DNA of 38,606 bases from Desulfomonile tiedjei (GTDB lineage Bacteria > Desulfobacterota > Desulfomonilia > Desulfomonilales > Desulfomonilaceae): positions 1 through 38,606 of the forward strand of contig DYLG01000007.1 in NCBI GenBank assembly GCA_020722215.1. Reading direction: 5' to 3'. Of the stretch, positions 26,498 through 34,030 are shown in pieces; the stretch's first letter is position 1; each line of letters begins with the position of its first letter. Below the pieces are notes generated by a model. It worked only from the letters and a program-made list of their open reading frames with translations. It was not told the origin of the DNA and searched no databases. Made by a program: the position numbers and the translations under genes.

Positions 26498-27421
26498 ATG
26501 CCTGGAAAGGTAATCAGCTTCGTGAACTTCAAGGGCGGAGTCGGCAAGACTACCGTGTCCGTCAACGTGGCCGCGTGTTTGGCAAGCCCGGGCTTCAATA
26601 AGCGGGTGCTTCTCATTGACCTTGATCCGCAATCCAGCGCGAGTCTGTGGATCCTCACTAACCGTGAGTGGGAAAAAACTGTCAATACAAATGCTTACTA
26701 TCAGAAGACGGCCGCCGCCCTTTTTCTCCCAAGACTCAAGACCTTATTCTACCGAACGCCATACAAGGATAAGATCAAACCCCACCTTCCAGACTTTCAT
26801 TTGCTTCCTGCAAGCTTCAAGATGATCCGTCTTGAGGACGATATCTTCAACGACCAAGCGAAAAAGCGACTAAAGGGCCATTACAAACCTGGAGACGAGT
26901 ATGGATATTGCCTGAAATATTTCCCAGAACTTCGGAAGCGTTTCGACTATGTGATCGTGGATTGCGCTCCCAACCTGTACAAAGCGACTGTCAACAGTGT
27001 GGTGGCTTCAGACTATCTTGTCATCCCCTGCATCCCGGACGATTTGTCCACCACAGGATTGAACATGTTGCTGAAGCGACTGGCCGAAATCCTGCGCAGA
27101 GGAGAAAGCCAGGGGTGGCTTTCCAACCGGCCGCAGTTGCTTGGAGTAGTCCAGACCAAGAAGAGAGGCGGCGTACCAGAATCCAACTATCGGCTACAGG
27201 ATATGATTGAAACCCTCAATCAGCATCGCAGAGAAGGAAATCCCGTGGTTACGGACTCCTCACAAGTGCTTACTGATCACTGGTTCAGTGAAACGATCAA
27301 ACACTCAACGGCCGTGCGGGAGGACATGCCAGTGTTCTTATCTCACCCGAATCACCAAGCTTCCCAGGATGTGATCAGCGTCACTCGGTGGATCTTTGAG
27401 CGCACTGAAGGAGGCGTGTAA
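26498..27421 (+). CDS. ParA/MinD-family ATPase
   Basis: 307 aa. Deviant Walker A FKGGVGKTT (K12-T19), Walker A' region VLLIDLDPQSSAS (D41, D43), and Walker B FDYVIVDCAPNLYKATVNSVVASDYLVIPCIPDD. The VDCAP...N.A..ASDY.iIP pattern marks ParA/Soj-like ATPases that dimerise on ATP and bind DNA non-specifically. It has an extended insert of about 70 residues between A' and B (TNREWEKTVNTNAYYQKT... to YCLKYFPELRKRF). No ParB gene follows; instead the stop codon overlaps the start of an unknown gene (TAATG) and a nuclease gene. A DNA-partitioning role is thus not the best guess; it may power or position the nuclease module. Confidence 0.85.
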   Translation: MPGKVISFVNFKGGVGKTTVSVNVAACLASPGFNKRVLLIDLDPQSSASLWILTNREWEKTVNTNAYYQKTAAALFLPRLKTLFYRTPYKDKIKPHLPDFHLLPASFKMIRLEDDIFNDQAKKRLKGHYKPGDEYGYCLKYFPELRKRFDYVIVDCAPNLYKATVNSVVASDYLVIPCIPDDLSTTGLNMLLKRLAEILRRGESQGWLSNRPQLLGVVQTKKRGGVPESNYRLQDMIETLNQHRREGNPVVTDSSQVLTDHWFSETIKHSTAVREDMPVFLSHPNHQASQDVISVTRWIFERTEGGV

Positions 27422-28113
27422 TGGCGGCCTATCAGGAGCTGGTTCAACTTGTCAAGGATCTGAATACCGTCTTCGGCCGAAAAACGAAGCCGGCATTGCC
27501 CGAAAAGGCTGTTGACACTGCCCTCAGGGCCTTAATGGAGGCGCGCAAAGCCGTTGAGCCTTACCTGCCACCCACGCCGGCACAGAAGAAGGCGGCGAAG
27601 GATCATCCTATAGCGAGCCAGATCAAGAGCCTGACATCCTCCAACGCAGACCGGAAGAAGTTCTTCACCGCAGAGTATTTCAAGAAGAGGTTCCGGCAGT
27701 TGCCCTCCGAGGATAGGAAGCTCATAACCCAGAAAGAGCCTGCAACAGTCAAAGCCTATCTGGACGCGCTGATACTCTGGCACTACCGCAAGGGATTGAC
27801 CGATGATTTTGCAAGTCTCAAAGATCTGCGCGAGCAAATCAAGGCAGATTTCGAGAACAGCCCGGAGCAGCGTGCGAAAAGCGAGGCGAATCGGATCTAC
27901 CGGGAACTGGCTTTGCTGGAAGACCCGGCGGAGGTAGCCCGCCGTTTGGAGCAGCTTTTTGCGGAAGAGAAGCAACTCAAGGAGTTTGCAGACACTTTGA
28001 GTATGAAGATTCCGGCACAAAGCAGAGCCAAGAAAGCCCCCAAGAAGACCAGCCACCAGCGTCTTGCCGACGCCATTCACGCGAAGGGCAGTCTGGCCCG
28101 TTTGGAGGTGTGA
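27421..28113 (+). CDS. Protein of unknown family between ParA ATPase and nuclease
   Basis: 230 aa, soluble, highly charged and mostly helical by composition. No motif or domain is recognised. The N-terminal 55 residues could pair as helices (YQELVQLVKDLNTVFGRK, AVDTALRALMEARKAVEPYL). A middle stretch (RKKFFTAEYFKKRFRQLPSEDRKLITQ) is basic and aromatic. A long acidic/basic helical part (LREQIKADFENSPEQRAKSEANRIYRELALLEDPAEVARRLEQLFAEEKQLKEFADTL) suggests a coiled coil, and the tail is lysine-rich (SRAKKAPKKTSHQRL). Its start overlaps the ParA stop by one base and its stop overlaps the nuclease start (TGATG), so the three are translated together. It could be an adaptor or DNA-binding subunit; that is a guess. 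Confidence 0.75.
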   Translation: MAAYQELVQLVKDLNTVFGRKTKPALPEKAVDTALRALMEARKAVEPYLPPTPAQKKAAKDHPIASQIKSLTSSNADRKKFFTAEYFKKRFRQLPSEDRKLITQKEPATVKAYLDALILWHYRKGLTDDFASLKDLREQIKADFENSPEQRAKSEANRIYRELALLEDPAEVARRLEQLFAEEKQLKEFADTLSMKIPAQSRAKKAPKKTSHQRLADAIHAKGSLARLEV

Positions 28114-28589
28114 TGCAGCAGGAACAGGAGATCGAAGAGACCGTAAGAAACTACCCGAACCTGATTCATCCGGAGCTGCAACCAATGCTGCCCGGGAAGC
28201 TCGGCGAGGTCAATGTGTGCTTGCAGCAGGTCACCCTGCCGGGCGATGCGGGCCGGTTGGATCTGGCCTTTGTCACGAAGAGTACTGTTCATCTCGTTGA
28301 ACTGAAGGACGTGCAGATCACGGAATCCACAGTGGACCAGCTCCGCCGTTACCATGCCCAAGTAGCCGCGTGCTATCCCAACCACAAGATTGTCGGGTAC
28401 GTGGTTGGGGAACTCCCTGATGACCGAGCGCGAATCGAGTCATACATCGGTGATGACCCGATCAATATACTTGTGCTGGGCATTGATCTGCCCCGCCCCG
28501 GCAGCGTGTACCGCTGCCCGAACCGGGATTGTGGGAAGGGCTACGACGCGCGTCTGGAGGAATGCCCGTACTGTGGGCACAAAGCATAG
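28113..28589 (+). CDS. PD-(D/E)XK nuclease (NucS/DUF91-like) with C-terminal zinc ribbon
   Basis: 158 aa. The nuclease core is GRLDLAF (D50), then HLVELKD (E63-x-K65) and DQLRRYHAQV (Q76, Y80), the order of metal-dependent PD-(D/E)XK endonucleases; the closest pattern I know is the NucS/DUF91 group. Glu residues in helix one (QEIEETV) could complete the site. The C-terminus, YRCPNRDCGKGYDARLEECPYCGHKA, is a four-Cys zinc ribbon. ATG 28113 follows GGAGG and overlaps the preceding stop. It lacks the N-terminal beta domain of NucS and is about 90 residues shorter, so mismatch repair as in NucS is unlikely. Fits a DNA-cleaving effector in the three-gene operon. Confidence 0.78.
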   Translation: MQQEQEIEETVRNYPNLIHPELQPMLPGKLGEVNVCLQQVTLPGDAGRLDLAFVTKSTVHLVELKDVQITESTVDQLRRYHAQVAACYPNHKIVGYVVGELPDDRARIESYIGDDPINILVLGIDLPRPGSVYRCPNRDCGKGYDARLEECPYCGHKA

Positions 28590-28685
28590 TGCCTGGAGCG
28601 AGATAGCTGCGCCTCCGGGGGCACGTCTGCTCTGCATTCATCCAGGACTATACCATCTTGTCGCGCTCCGCCCACATAAACCTTT

Positions 28686-28731
28686 TTGACAAATCCGTCT
28701 TTGTGGATTAGACTATGGATAACAATCCACA
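28686..28731 (+). promoter_or_regulatory. Promoter and operator dyad of mazEF-like operon
   Basis: TTGACA (28686-28691) with TAGACT (28709-28714) at 17-nt spacing is a good sigma70-type promoter. TGTGGATT (28702-28709) pairs with AATCCACA (28724-28731), perfect 8-bp arms 14 nt apart, straddling the -10 and likely start point. This suits autorepression by the antitoxin or the toxin-antitoxin complex. Confidence 0.65.
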
Positions 28732-28743
28732 TCGGAGTCTCCC

Positions 28744-28977
28744 ATGAAGACCATTCAGATAACCATAGACGAATCCCTGCTCGATGAAGTAGATCGGGCC
28801 ACACGAGATCTTAAGACCAACCGGTCGGCATTCATCCGGGAAGCTGTCAAGCTTGCGTTACAGCGCAGCCTCATCGGGCGGCTTGAAGCGGCGCACGCCA
28901 AAGGTTACGCGGACAAGCCGGTGGCGCCAGGTGAGTTTGATATATGGGAAGACGAACAGGCTTGGGGGCAACCGTGA
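28744..28977 (+). CDS. Ribbon-helix-helix antitoxin (MazE/CopG-like)
   Basis: 77 aa. MKTIQITIDESLLDEVDRATRDLKTNRSAFIREAVKLALQR is a textbook RHH DNA-binding domain: a beta strand followed by two helices with SAFIREA. The acidic C-terminus (FDIWEDEQAWGQP) would cover the toxin. GGAG lies upstream of ATG 28744. The GTGA overlap with the toxin gene couples their translation. It likely binds the dyad at 28702-28731 to repress its own operon. Confidence 0.9.
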   Translation: MKTIQITIDESLLDEVDRATRDLKTNRSAFIREAVKLALQRSLIGRLEAAHAKGYADKPVAPGEFDIWEDEQAWGQP

Positions 28978-29294
28978 ATCAAGGAGACGTGTACTGGTAC
29001 AAGTTCAAGGAACCGGACAAACGCAGGCCGGTGCTCATTCTCACGCGGAATTCCGCGATTTCGTTTCTCACGTCCGTCACCATTGCTCCAATTACAACTA
29101 CCATTCGAGCCATTCCCACTGAAGTGTTTCTCACTCGAGCCGACGGCATGCTCACTGAGTGCGCAGTCAATTTGGACAATATACAAACAGTCCGGAAATC
29201 GAAAATGGGTGCTTTCATCACGCATCTTGCTCCGGAACTGATGCACAAGGTGCGGAGCGCAATTGAGTTTGCCCTGGGCTTTGATGCGCTCTGA
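28974..29294 (+). CDS. mazF: MazF/PemK-family toxin
   Basis: 106-aa mRNA interferase. It opens NQGDVYWYKFKEPDKRRPVLILTRN, the conserved GDIYWV...RPVlvls start with the catalytic Arg in RRPV, and continues FLTSVTIAPITTTIRAIPTEVFL with the second catalytic Thr/Ser strand, ending in the usual LDNIQTVRKSKM...L strand-helix. Start is GTG 28974, overlapping the antitoxin stop by 4 nt; the track start at 28944 is inside the antitoxin gene. It appears intact. Confidence 0.9.
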   Translation: MNQGDVYWYKFKEPDKRRPVLILTRNSAISFLTSVTIAPITTTIRAIPTEVFLTRADGMLTECAVNLDNIQTVRKSKMGAFITHLAPELMHKVRSAIEFALGFDAL

Positions 29295-29516
29295 AAACAG
29301 CGGGACCAAGCCTTTGGTGCTCTAGCTCCGGACACCCTCATCCGCATCTACTCTTACTGCCTCGACCCATCAACAGAGGTAAGCCTGGCCGATTCCTGAC
29401 CTATTCTCCCTTGCCCGGCACCGGCCGGTTCTTGCTTGACAGCCCCAAGGTAAACCCTTATCTTCATTCCTGTTAAGCAGTACTGATTCGTGCCTTCCAT
29501 CCGAAAGGAGCAGCAG

Positions 29517-30743
29517 ATGGATTTTCGGCTCACCCCTGCCCAGGAGGAGTTCGGGAAAGGATTCACCGCCTGGTTGGAGAAGAATCTTCCCGAGAACTGG
29601 GATACCTCCCGGCATAACACCTTCGATTCATGGGAAAAAGAAGCCGAGGCTCATCGTCGGTTCAACAAACGTCTATTCGATGCGGGCTACGCGGGAATGC
29701 ACTATCCCAAGGAATACGGGGGACAGGGAAAAACCCTGATGGAAGAGGTTATTGTGCTCGAGACCCTTGCGTCCACGTGCTTTGAACTAAAAATAGCCGG
29801 AATCATTACATTCGGCATGGCTGTGCCGACCATCTTCGTGTGCGGCACTGAAGAGCAGAAGCGGGAGTTCATTTCCAAAGCGCTCGACGGTTCGCATATA
29901 TGGTGCCAGGGATTCAGCGAGCCTAACGCAGGGTCGGATGTGGTAAACGTTTCCACACGGGCAGTAAAGGAAAACGGGCACTACATAGTTAACGGTCAGA
30001 AAATCTGGACTAGTTTCGCTCACATAGCCGATTACTGCATCCTGCTGGTACGCACGGACCCCAAAGCGCCCAAACACAAGGGACTGAGCTATCTCCTTAT
30101 GGACATGAAGCTGCCGGGCATCGACGTCAGGCCGATCACGCAAATCACAGGCGCCAGCGAGTTCAACGAAGTTTTCATGGAAGACGTTCGGGTGCCTGCG
30201 GAAATGCTGGTGGGCAGAGAAGGCGACGGATGGAGAATAGCGATAACCACTCTCATGTTCGAACGGGCCGTTGGGGACGCGGTCATGGGTGGGCTTTTCG
30301 TTCGGAACATCCGCAACATGATACACATGGCTCGCCACATGAAGCGATCAGGCAGACCTATTATTCAGGATCCGGTATTTCGACAGCAACTCGCCCAGGC
30401 GTACATTGACGTCAAAATCCTTAAATCACACGGCTATCGCGCGCTAAGCCAGTTGCTCAAGGGCGGACTGCCAGGACCGGAAGGCTCCATCAGCAAGCTG
30501 CTCTGGAGTGAATCCAACCAGCGGATATGCGAGCGTGCCCTCAACATGCAAGGACCGTCCTCCCAGCTCATGCGAGGCTCGCCTTGGGCAATCCAGGACG
30601 GCATGTGGCAGCACCTGTTTCTCCGGTCAAAAGGAAACACCATCGAAGCCGGTACTTCGGAAATCCAGAGAAACATCATAGGTGAGAGAGTCCTGGGCTT
30701 GCCCAAAGACATAAGCCGTGTTTCCAGGCAGAAGGAGATTTGA
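29517..30743 (+). CDS. Acyl-CoA dehydrogenase, catalytic-type subunit
   Basis: 408-aa FAD enzyme that makes the alpha,beta double bond in an acyl-CoA. Family signatures: GFSEPNAGSD, VNGQKIWTSFAHIADYC and C-terminal IEAGTSEIQRNIIGERVLGLPK. In medium-chain enzymes the catalytic Glu sits in YEGTxxIQ; here that position is Ala. A Glu in ITTLMFERAVGD (the isovaleryl-CoA dehydrogenase position) can replace it. ATG 29517, behind AAGGAG, is preferred over the track start 27 nt upstream. It is followed 4 nt later by a second dehydrogenase gene, as in alpha2beta2 acyl-CoA dehydrogenases. Substrate not known, perhaps ring-bearing or branched acyl-CoA. Confidence 0.93.
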   Translation: MDFRLTPAQEEFGKGFTAWLEKNLPENWDTSRHNTFDSWEKEAEAHRRFNKRLFDAGYAGMHYPKEYGGQGKTLMEEVIVLETLASTCFELKIAGIITFGMAVPTIFVCGTEEQKREFISKALDGSHIWCQGFSEPNAGSDVVNVSTRAVKENGHYIVNGQKIWTSFAHIADYCILLVRTDPKAPKHKGLSYLLMDMKLPGIDVRPITQITGASEFNEVFMEDVRVPAEMLVGREGDGWRIAITTLMFERAVGDAVMGGLFVRNIRNMIHMARHMKRSGRPIIQDPVFRQQLAQAYIDVKILKSHGYRALSQLLKGGLPGPEGSISKLLWSESNQRICERALNMQGPSSQLMRGSPWAIQDGMWQHLFLRSKGNTIEAGTSEIQRNIIGERVLGLPKDISRVSRQKEI

Positions 30744-30747
30744 CCGC

Positions 30748-31890
30748 ATGGACGTCACCTTAACCCGGGAGCAGACCGAAATCGTAAGACAGGTGCGACG
30801 GTTCCTCGACAACGAGAGCCCCATGAAGTATGTCCGAGCCATGTTCGACGATCAAAGAGGTTTTTCGGACAGATTGTGGGCTGGAATAGCTGAAATGGGA
30901 TGGACGGCCATGCGCCTGCCCGAAGAGTTCAGCGGTTTGAACATGCCCTTTGTGGATCTCTGCCTTGTGCTGGAAGAGATGGGACGGGCATTGCTGCCGG
31001 GGCCGTTCTTTTCGACCGTCTTGCTCGCAGCCGATGCTCTTGTCCAGGCCGGAACTCCTGCCCAGAAAGCCAAGTATCTCCCCGGAATTGCAGAGGGCAA
31101 GATTCGGGGAACGCTCGCCCTGTACGAGCCTGACAGCGGCGCAGACCCGGGCTATGTCCGGATGGCCGCGGAGTTCAATGGCAACGAGTTTGTCCTCTCA
31201 GGGACTAAGCTCTTTGTACCGGACGTACAGTGCGCAAATTTTATAGTGGTGGCGGCGCGAACCGCACCGGCTTGCGACTCTACCAAAGCCATCTCCCTCT
31301 TCTGCGTGGATTTGCCTGACGAGCGCGTGTCAATTGCTCCTCTTCGGACCATGGATGGCACACGTAAGCTTTTTGCAGTGGAGTTCCGTGATGTTCGCGT
31401 GGGCGAGGAAAGCGTGCTTGGTCAACTCCACGAGGGATGGAGCAGCCTGCGACCGGTACTTCAGCGTGCTCAGGTGGGCATTTGCGCGGATAGCGTAGGG
31501 GCCGCACAGAAGTCCATGGAAATGGCAGCGGATTATGCAAAGATTCGAATCCAATTCGACCAACCCATAGGAGCTTATCAGGCCGTCAAACATCGGTGCG
31601 CTCAGATGTTTGAGGCGGTGGAAAGCGCTCGCTCGCTCATGTATTGGGCCGCTTGGGCTCAGGACGAAGCCGACCCTCAGGAGGCAGCCCTGGCCGCGTC
31701 GTCAGCCAAGTCCTATTGCTGCGAAGTGGGAACGAGTGTTTCCACGAGCGCCATCCAGGTGCTGGGGGCAACAGGCTTCTCATGGGAGCACGACATCCAT
31801 CTGTTCCTCAAGCGGGCCAAAGCCAACGAGATGGTGCTGGGCGATCCGGTTTACCACAGGGAACAGGTGGCGCTCATTCTCGCCGGCTGA
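30748..31890 (+). CDS. Acyl-CoA dehydrogenase, partner subunit
   Basis: 380 aa of the same fold: N-terminal helices (MGWTAMRLPEEFSGL), the middle beta domain (ALYEPDSGAD...VLSGTKLFVPD) and C-terminal helices (AADYAKIRIQFDQPIGAYQAVKHRCAQM). The YEGT segment is absent, and the alternative base position reads VLQRAQVG (Gln for Glu). This subunit therefore may lack a catalytic base and serve as a structural or FAD-binding partner of the preceding one. ATG 30748 follows AAGGAGATTTGACCGC. Heterodimeric pairs of this form are known in mycobacterial steroid breakdown, where one subunit carries the active site. Confidence 0.9.
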   Translation: MDVTLTREQTEIVRQVRRFLDNESPMKYVRAMFDDQRGFSDRLWAGIAEMGWTAMRLPEEFSGLNMPFVDLCLVLEEMGRALLPGPFFSTVLLAADALVQAGTPAQKAKYLPGIAEGKIRGTLALYEPDSGADPGYVRMAAEFNGNEFVLSGTKLFVPDVQCANFIVVAARTAPACDSTKAISLFCVDLPDERVSIAPLRTMDGTRKLFAVEFRDVRVGEESVLGQLHEGWSSLRPVLQRAQVGICADSVGAAQKSMEMAADYAKIRIQFDQPIGAYQAVKHRCAQMFEAVESARSLMYWAAWAQDEADPQEAALAASSAKSYCCEVGTSVSTSAIQVLGATGFSWEHDIHLFLKRAKANEMVLGDPVYHREQVALILAG

Positions 31891-31946
31891 CCGAGCGCAC
31901 CCAAATAAGAAGCCTGCAGAGAACCCCTACCGACGGAGCCCAGCTA

Positions 31947-32750
31947 ATGTCTCAACTCAATAACGCGATGGATGTTTTCAAGATACTCCCAAGGACCAAT
32001 TGCGGCCGGTGTCACGTGCCCACATGCCTCGCTTTTGCCGCGGCCGTATTCAAAGGTGAGAAGCGCCTTGAAGGCTGTCCTTACCTGGAAAGACGCGACC
32101 TTGAGAAGCACATCATCAATAACGCTGATTTCAGGACTCCCGAGCGGGAGCGGGAACGGGCACTGGAACGCTTGAGGCAACGAGTTGCCGACGTAGATTT
32201 TGCCTCGTCGGCAGAGAGGTTGGGCGCATCCTTCTCAGGTGATATGTTGACGATCAAGTGCCTCGGCAAGGACTTCAGCGTCGATTCCAGAGGGAATGTG
32301 GTCTCTGATTGCCATGTGCATGAGTGGGTGACCGTCCCCTTGCTCAACTATGTCTTATCCTGTTCGGGAACCGCCGTTTCAGGGAACTGGGTTCCTCTGA
32401 GAGAATTGAAGAATGGGGCCACCTGGAGCCGCCTTTTTGGGCAAAGATGCGAAAAGCCCCTGAAGCAGGTCGCGGATACATACACGGATCTGTTTGAGAC
32501 CATGATCCGGATCTTTTCAGCAAGACCCGCGCCCAAGCTTTTTGATTCGGATATCGCGGTAGTGTTGCATCCTCTTCCGCGGGTACCAATGCTAATCTGC
32601 TACCGGAAGCCGGATGACGGTATGGAATCCACTCTCAACGTATTCTTCGATGACACGGCCGAAGACAACCTGGTCATTGATTCCCTGTACACGATTTCTG
32701 CCGGTCTTGTGATCATGTTCGAGAAGATCGCCCTGACTCACGGCAAATGA
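31947..32750 (+). CDS. Fe-S (ASKHA-type) N-terminal plus DUF3786 protein
   Basis: 267 aa. FKILPRTNCGRCHVPTCLAFAAAVFKGEKRLEGCPYL is the four-Cys [4Fe-4S] module found in corrinoid iron-sulfur proteins and their activators. The rest matches the DUF3786 pattern as far as I recall (LPRVPMLICYRKPDDGMESTLNVFFDDTAEDNLVIDSLYTISAGLVIMFEKI). Such proteins occur in anaerobes using corrinoid methyl transfer; function is not established. ATG 31947 is behind ACGGAG; the track start is 303 nt earlier, inside the dehydrogenase gene, and unsupported. It starts 56 nt after the second dehydrogenase, so possibly the same transcript. Confidence 0.8.
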   Translation: MSQLNNAMDVFKILPRTNCGRCHVPTCLAFAAAVFKGEKRLEGCPYLERRDLEKHIINNADFRTPERERERALERLRQRVADVDFASSAERLGASFSGDMLTIKCLGKDFSVDSRGNVVSDCHVHEWVTVPLLNYVLSCSGTAVSGNWVPLRELKNGATWSRLFGQRCEKPLKQVADTYTDLFETMIRIFSARPAPKLFDSDIAVVLHPLPRVPMLICYRKPDDGMESTLNVFFDDTAEDNLVIDSLYTISAGLVIMFEKIALTHGK

Positions 32751-32874
32751 TCAAAGGGAGGGCGGCCTCTGCAGGCTTGGATGCCTGTCCCACCGGATAC
32801 GCAACCGTATTCATGAAATGAAGTGCGGCGACCGGCGGTCGCCCTCACAGCGAGGCCGGAACCTCCCGCCGAGC

Positions 32875-32897
32875 GTTCCCAGGCTGGAGCCTGGGAC
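32875..32897. repeat. Palindrome (REP-like)
   Basis: GTTCCCAGGCT-GG-AGCCTGGGAC is a near-perfect inverted repeat about 125 nt after the DUF3786 gene. GGCGACC-GGC-GGTCGCC (32827-32843) precedes it. They may end transcription from the dehydrogenase operon or be dispersed elements. Confidence 0.5.
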
Positions 32898-32999
32898 ATG
32901 TCCCACATCTACGGTCTCCAGCCAGAACTTATGGGTCAAGATGAGGAGTACGGTATGGGGGTGAATTCTGCTCATGGCGGCCTGTGGAGACTTGCTCAT

Positions 33000-33469
33000 G
33001 AGCGCTGACCTCTCTTGCGTAAGAGAGGCGATAATCCTCTTCCGGCGAGGCTTGGAACGCGGGGGTTTCTTCGAGCGCTGCGTCTTGGCGCCATCATTGA
33101 CCAGCCCATCGGCAATCTCTTCCACGATCGGCGCTCACGGTGGCCCTCACCAGTGCCATCCTTTTTCCCCCGGGCTTCTCAGGAGTCTTCGGCTGATCCG
33201 GGTTCGGTTTACAGATGGGTATCCCTTTGCCGTCAAGGGTCTCGATCAGAATCGGACCCTCTTCTGAGGCGTCCGGCTGCTCCAGCGAATCGTTAAACTC
33301 ATTGACCGCGGCCGTCAGGTCCCGGGCTAGCCGCTGGATCGGTCGATGAGCGAGTTCCAATCCAAGGAAATCTTTGAGGGCTTCCACGGCGCCCTCACCG
33401 TGCCTCTGTTGTGACGAAGTCAACGACCTTGTTGAATTCTTCCCGCGCCTGCAGTATCTTCTCCTCCAT
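33000..33469 (-). mobile_element. Decayed ISKra4-like transposase
   Basis: Three reading frames on the minus strand join into a transposase resembling the ISKra4 family. First MEEKILQAREEFNKVVDFVTTEAR (ATG 33469, ends in a stop), then RHGEGAVEALKDFLGLELAHRPIQRLARDLTAAVNEFNDSLEQ...ETLDGKGIPICKPNPDQPKTPEKPGGKRMALVRATVSADR, then VEEIADGLVNDGAKTQRSKKPPRSKPRRKRIIASL in another frame. At least two frameshifts and loss of the C-terminal half make it dead. A perfect hairpin CCTCTCTT-GCGT-AAGAGAGG (33009-33028) sits in the last part. Confidence 0.7.
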
Positions 33470-34030
33470 TCGGGGCCTCTATGCTCAATGGATTTTCGCA
33501 CAAACCCTTTAAGCATAAGTAGGCCCCGGAGAACAGCTCTTTCTTGCCAGGCATTCAGAAGCGAAGAGCGCGGCGCACTTAGCCGACGCAGCGGAGCGAT
33601 AATCAATAGCGAAGGGAGAAAAGATCTGGTGGATGAAACCGGGTGAATCGAATTCGGACATCGGGTGTTCGCAGGTTGGGATGAGGGTCTCGCAAACGAG
33701 AATTTCCCACGTCACACAGGGGGTGCAACAGTGTCCAGGATGCCGTCGGATATTTTGACCAACATGCCCAGGAACATCCCGAAGATCTTCTGGATTACTC
33801 TGACTGGATGGGAATACCTACCCATGCTCATCACGTTTCTCTTGAGCGTTTCAAGTCGCTGCTGATGGAACAGGCAAACCGGTTAAGTGGATAGGCGCCA
33901 CCTGGTGCGTTGCGGCTGTCCGAAAAAGCATTTCCCCGAACAGAAGCAAGAAGACCGGGGAAGAGATTGCCGGCGCTAGCCTTCCCGGCGCCAAAGAGGT
34001 TATCGTATGCAAACAAAAGGTGATTTATCT
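33470..34030. other. Intergenic region before the COG0731-type gene
   Basis: About 560 nt with no gene I can support. Track ORFs here show no domain. Probably scar sequence left by the insertion element. Confidence 0.4.

Noticed and set aside
26498-27421. Reading the ParA gene as a plasmid partition locus
   Set aside because: No ParB gene or iteron-like centromere repeats are seen, and the operon partners are an unknown protein and a nuclease.
31644-31946. 101-codon N-terminal extension of the Fe-S/DUF3786 protein
   Set aside because: It lies inside the acyl-CoA dehydrogenase gene in another frame; ATG 31947 begins right before the Fe-S module.
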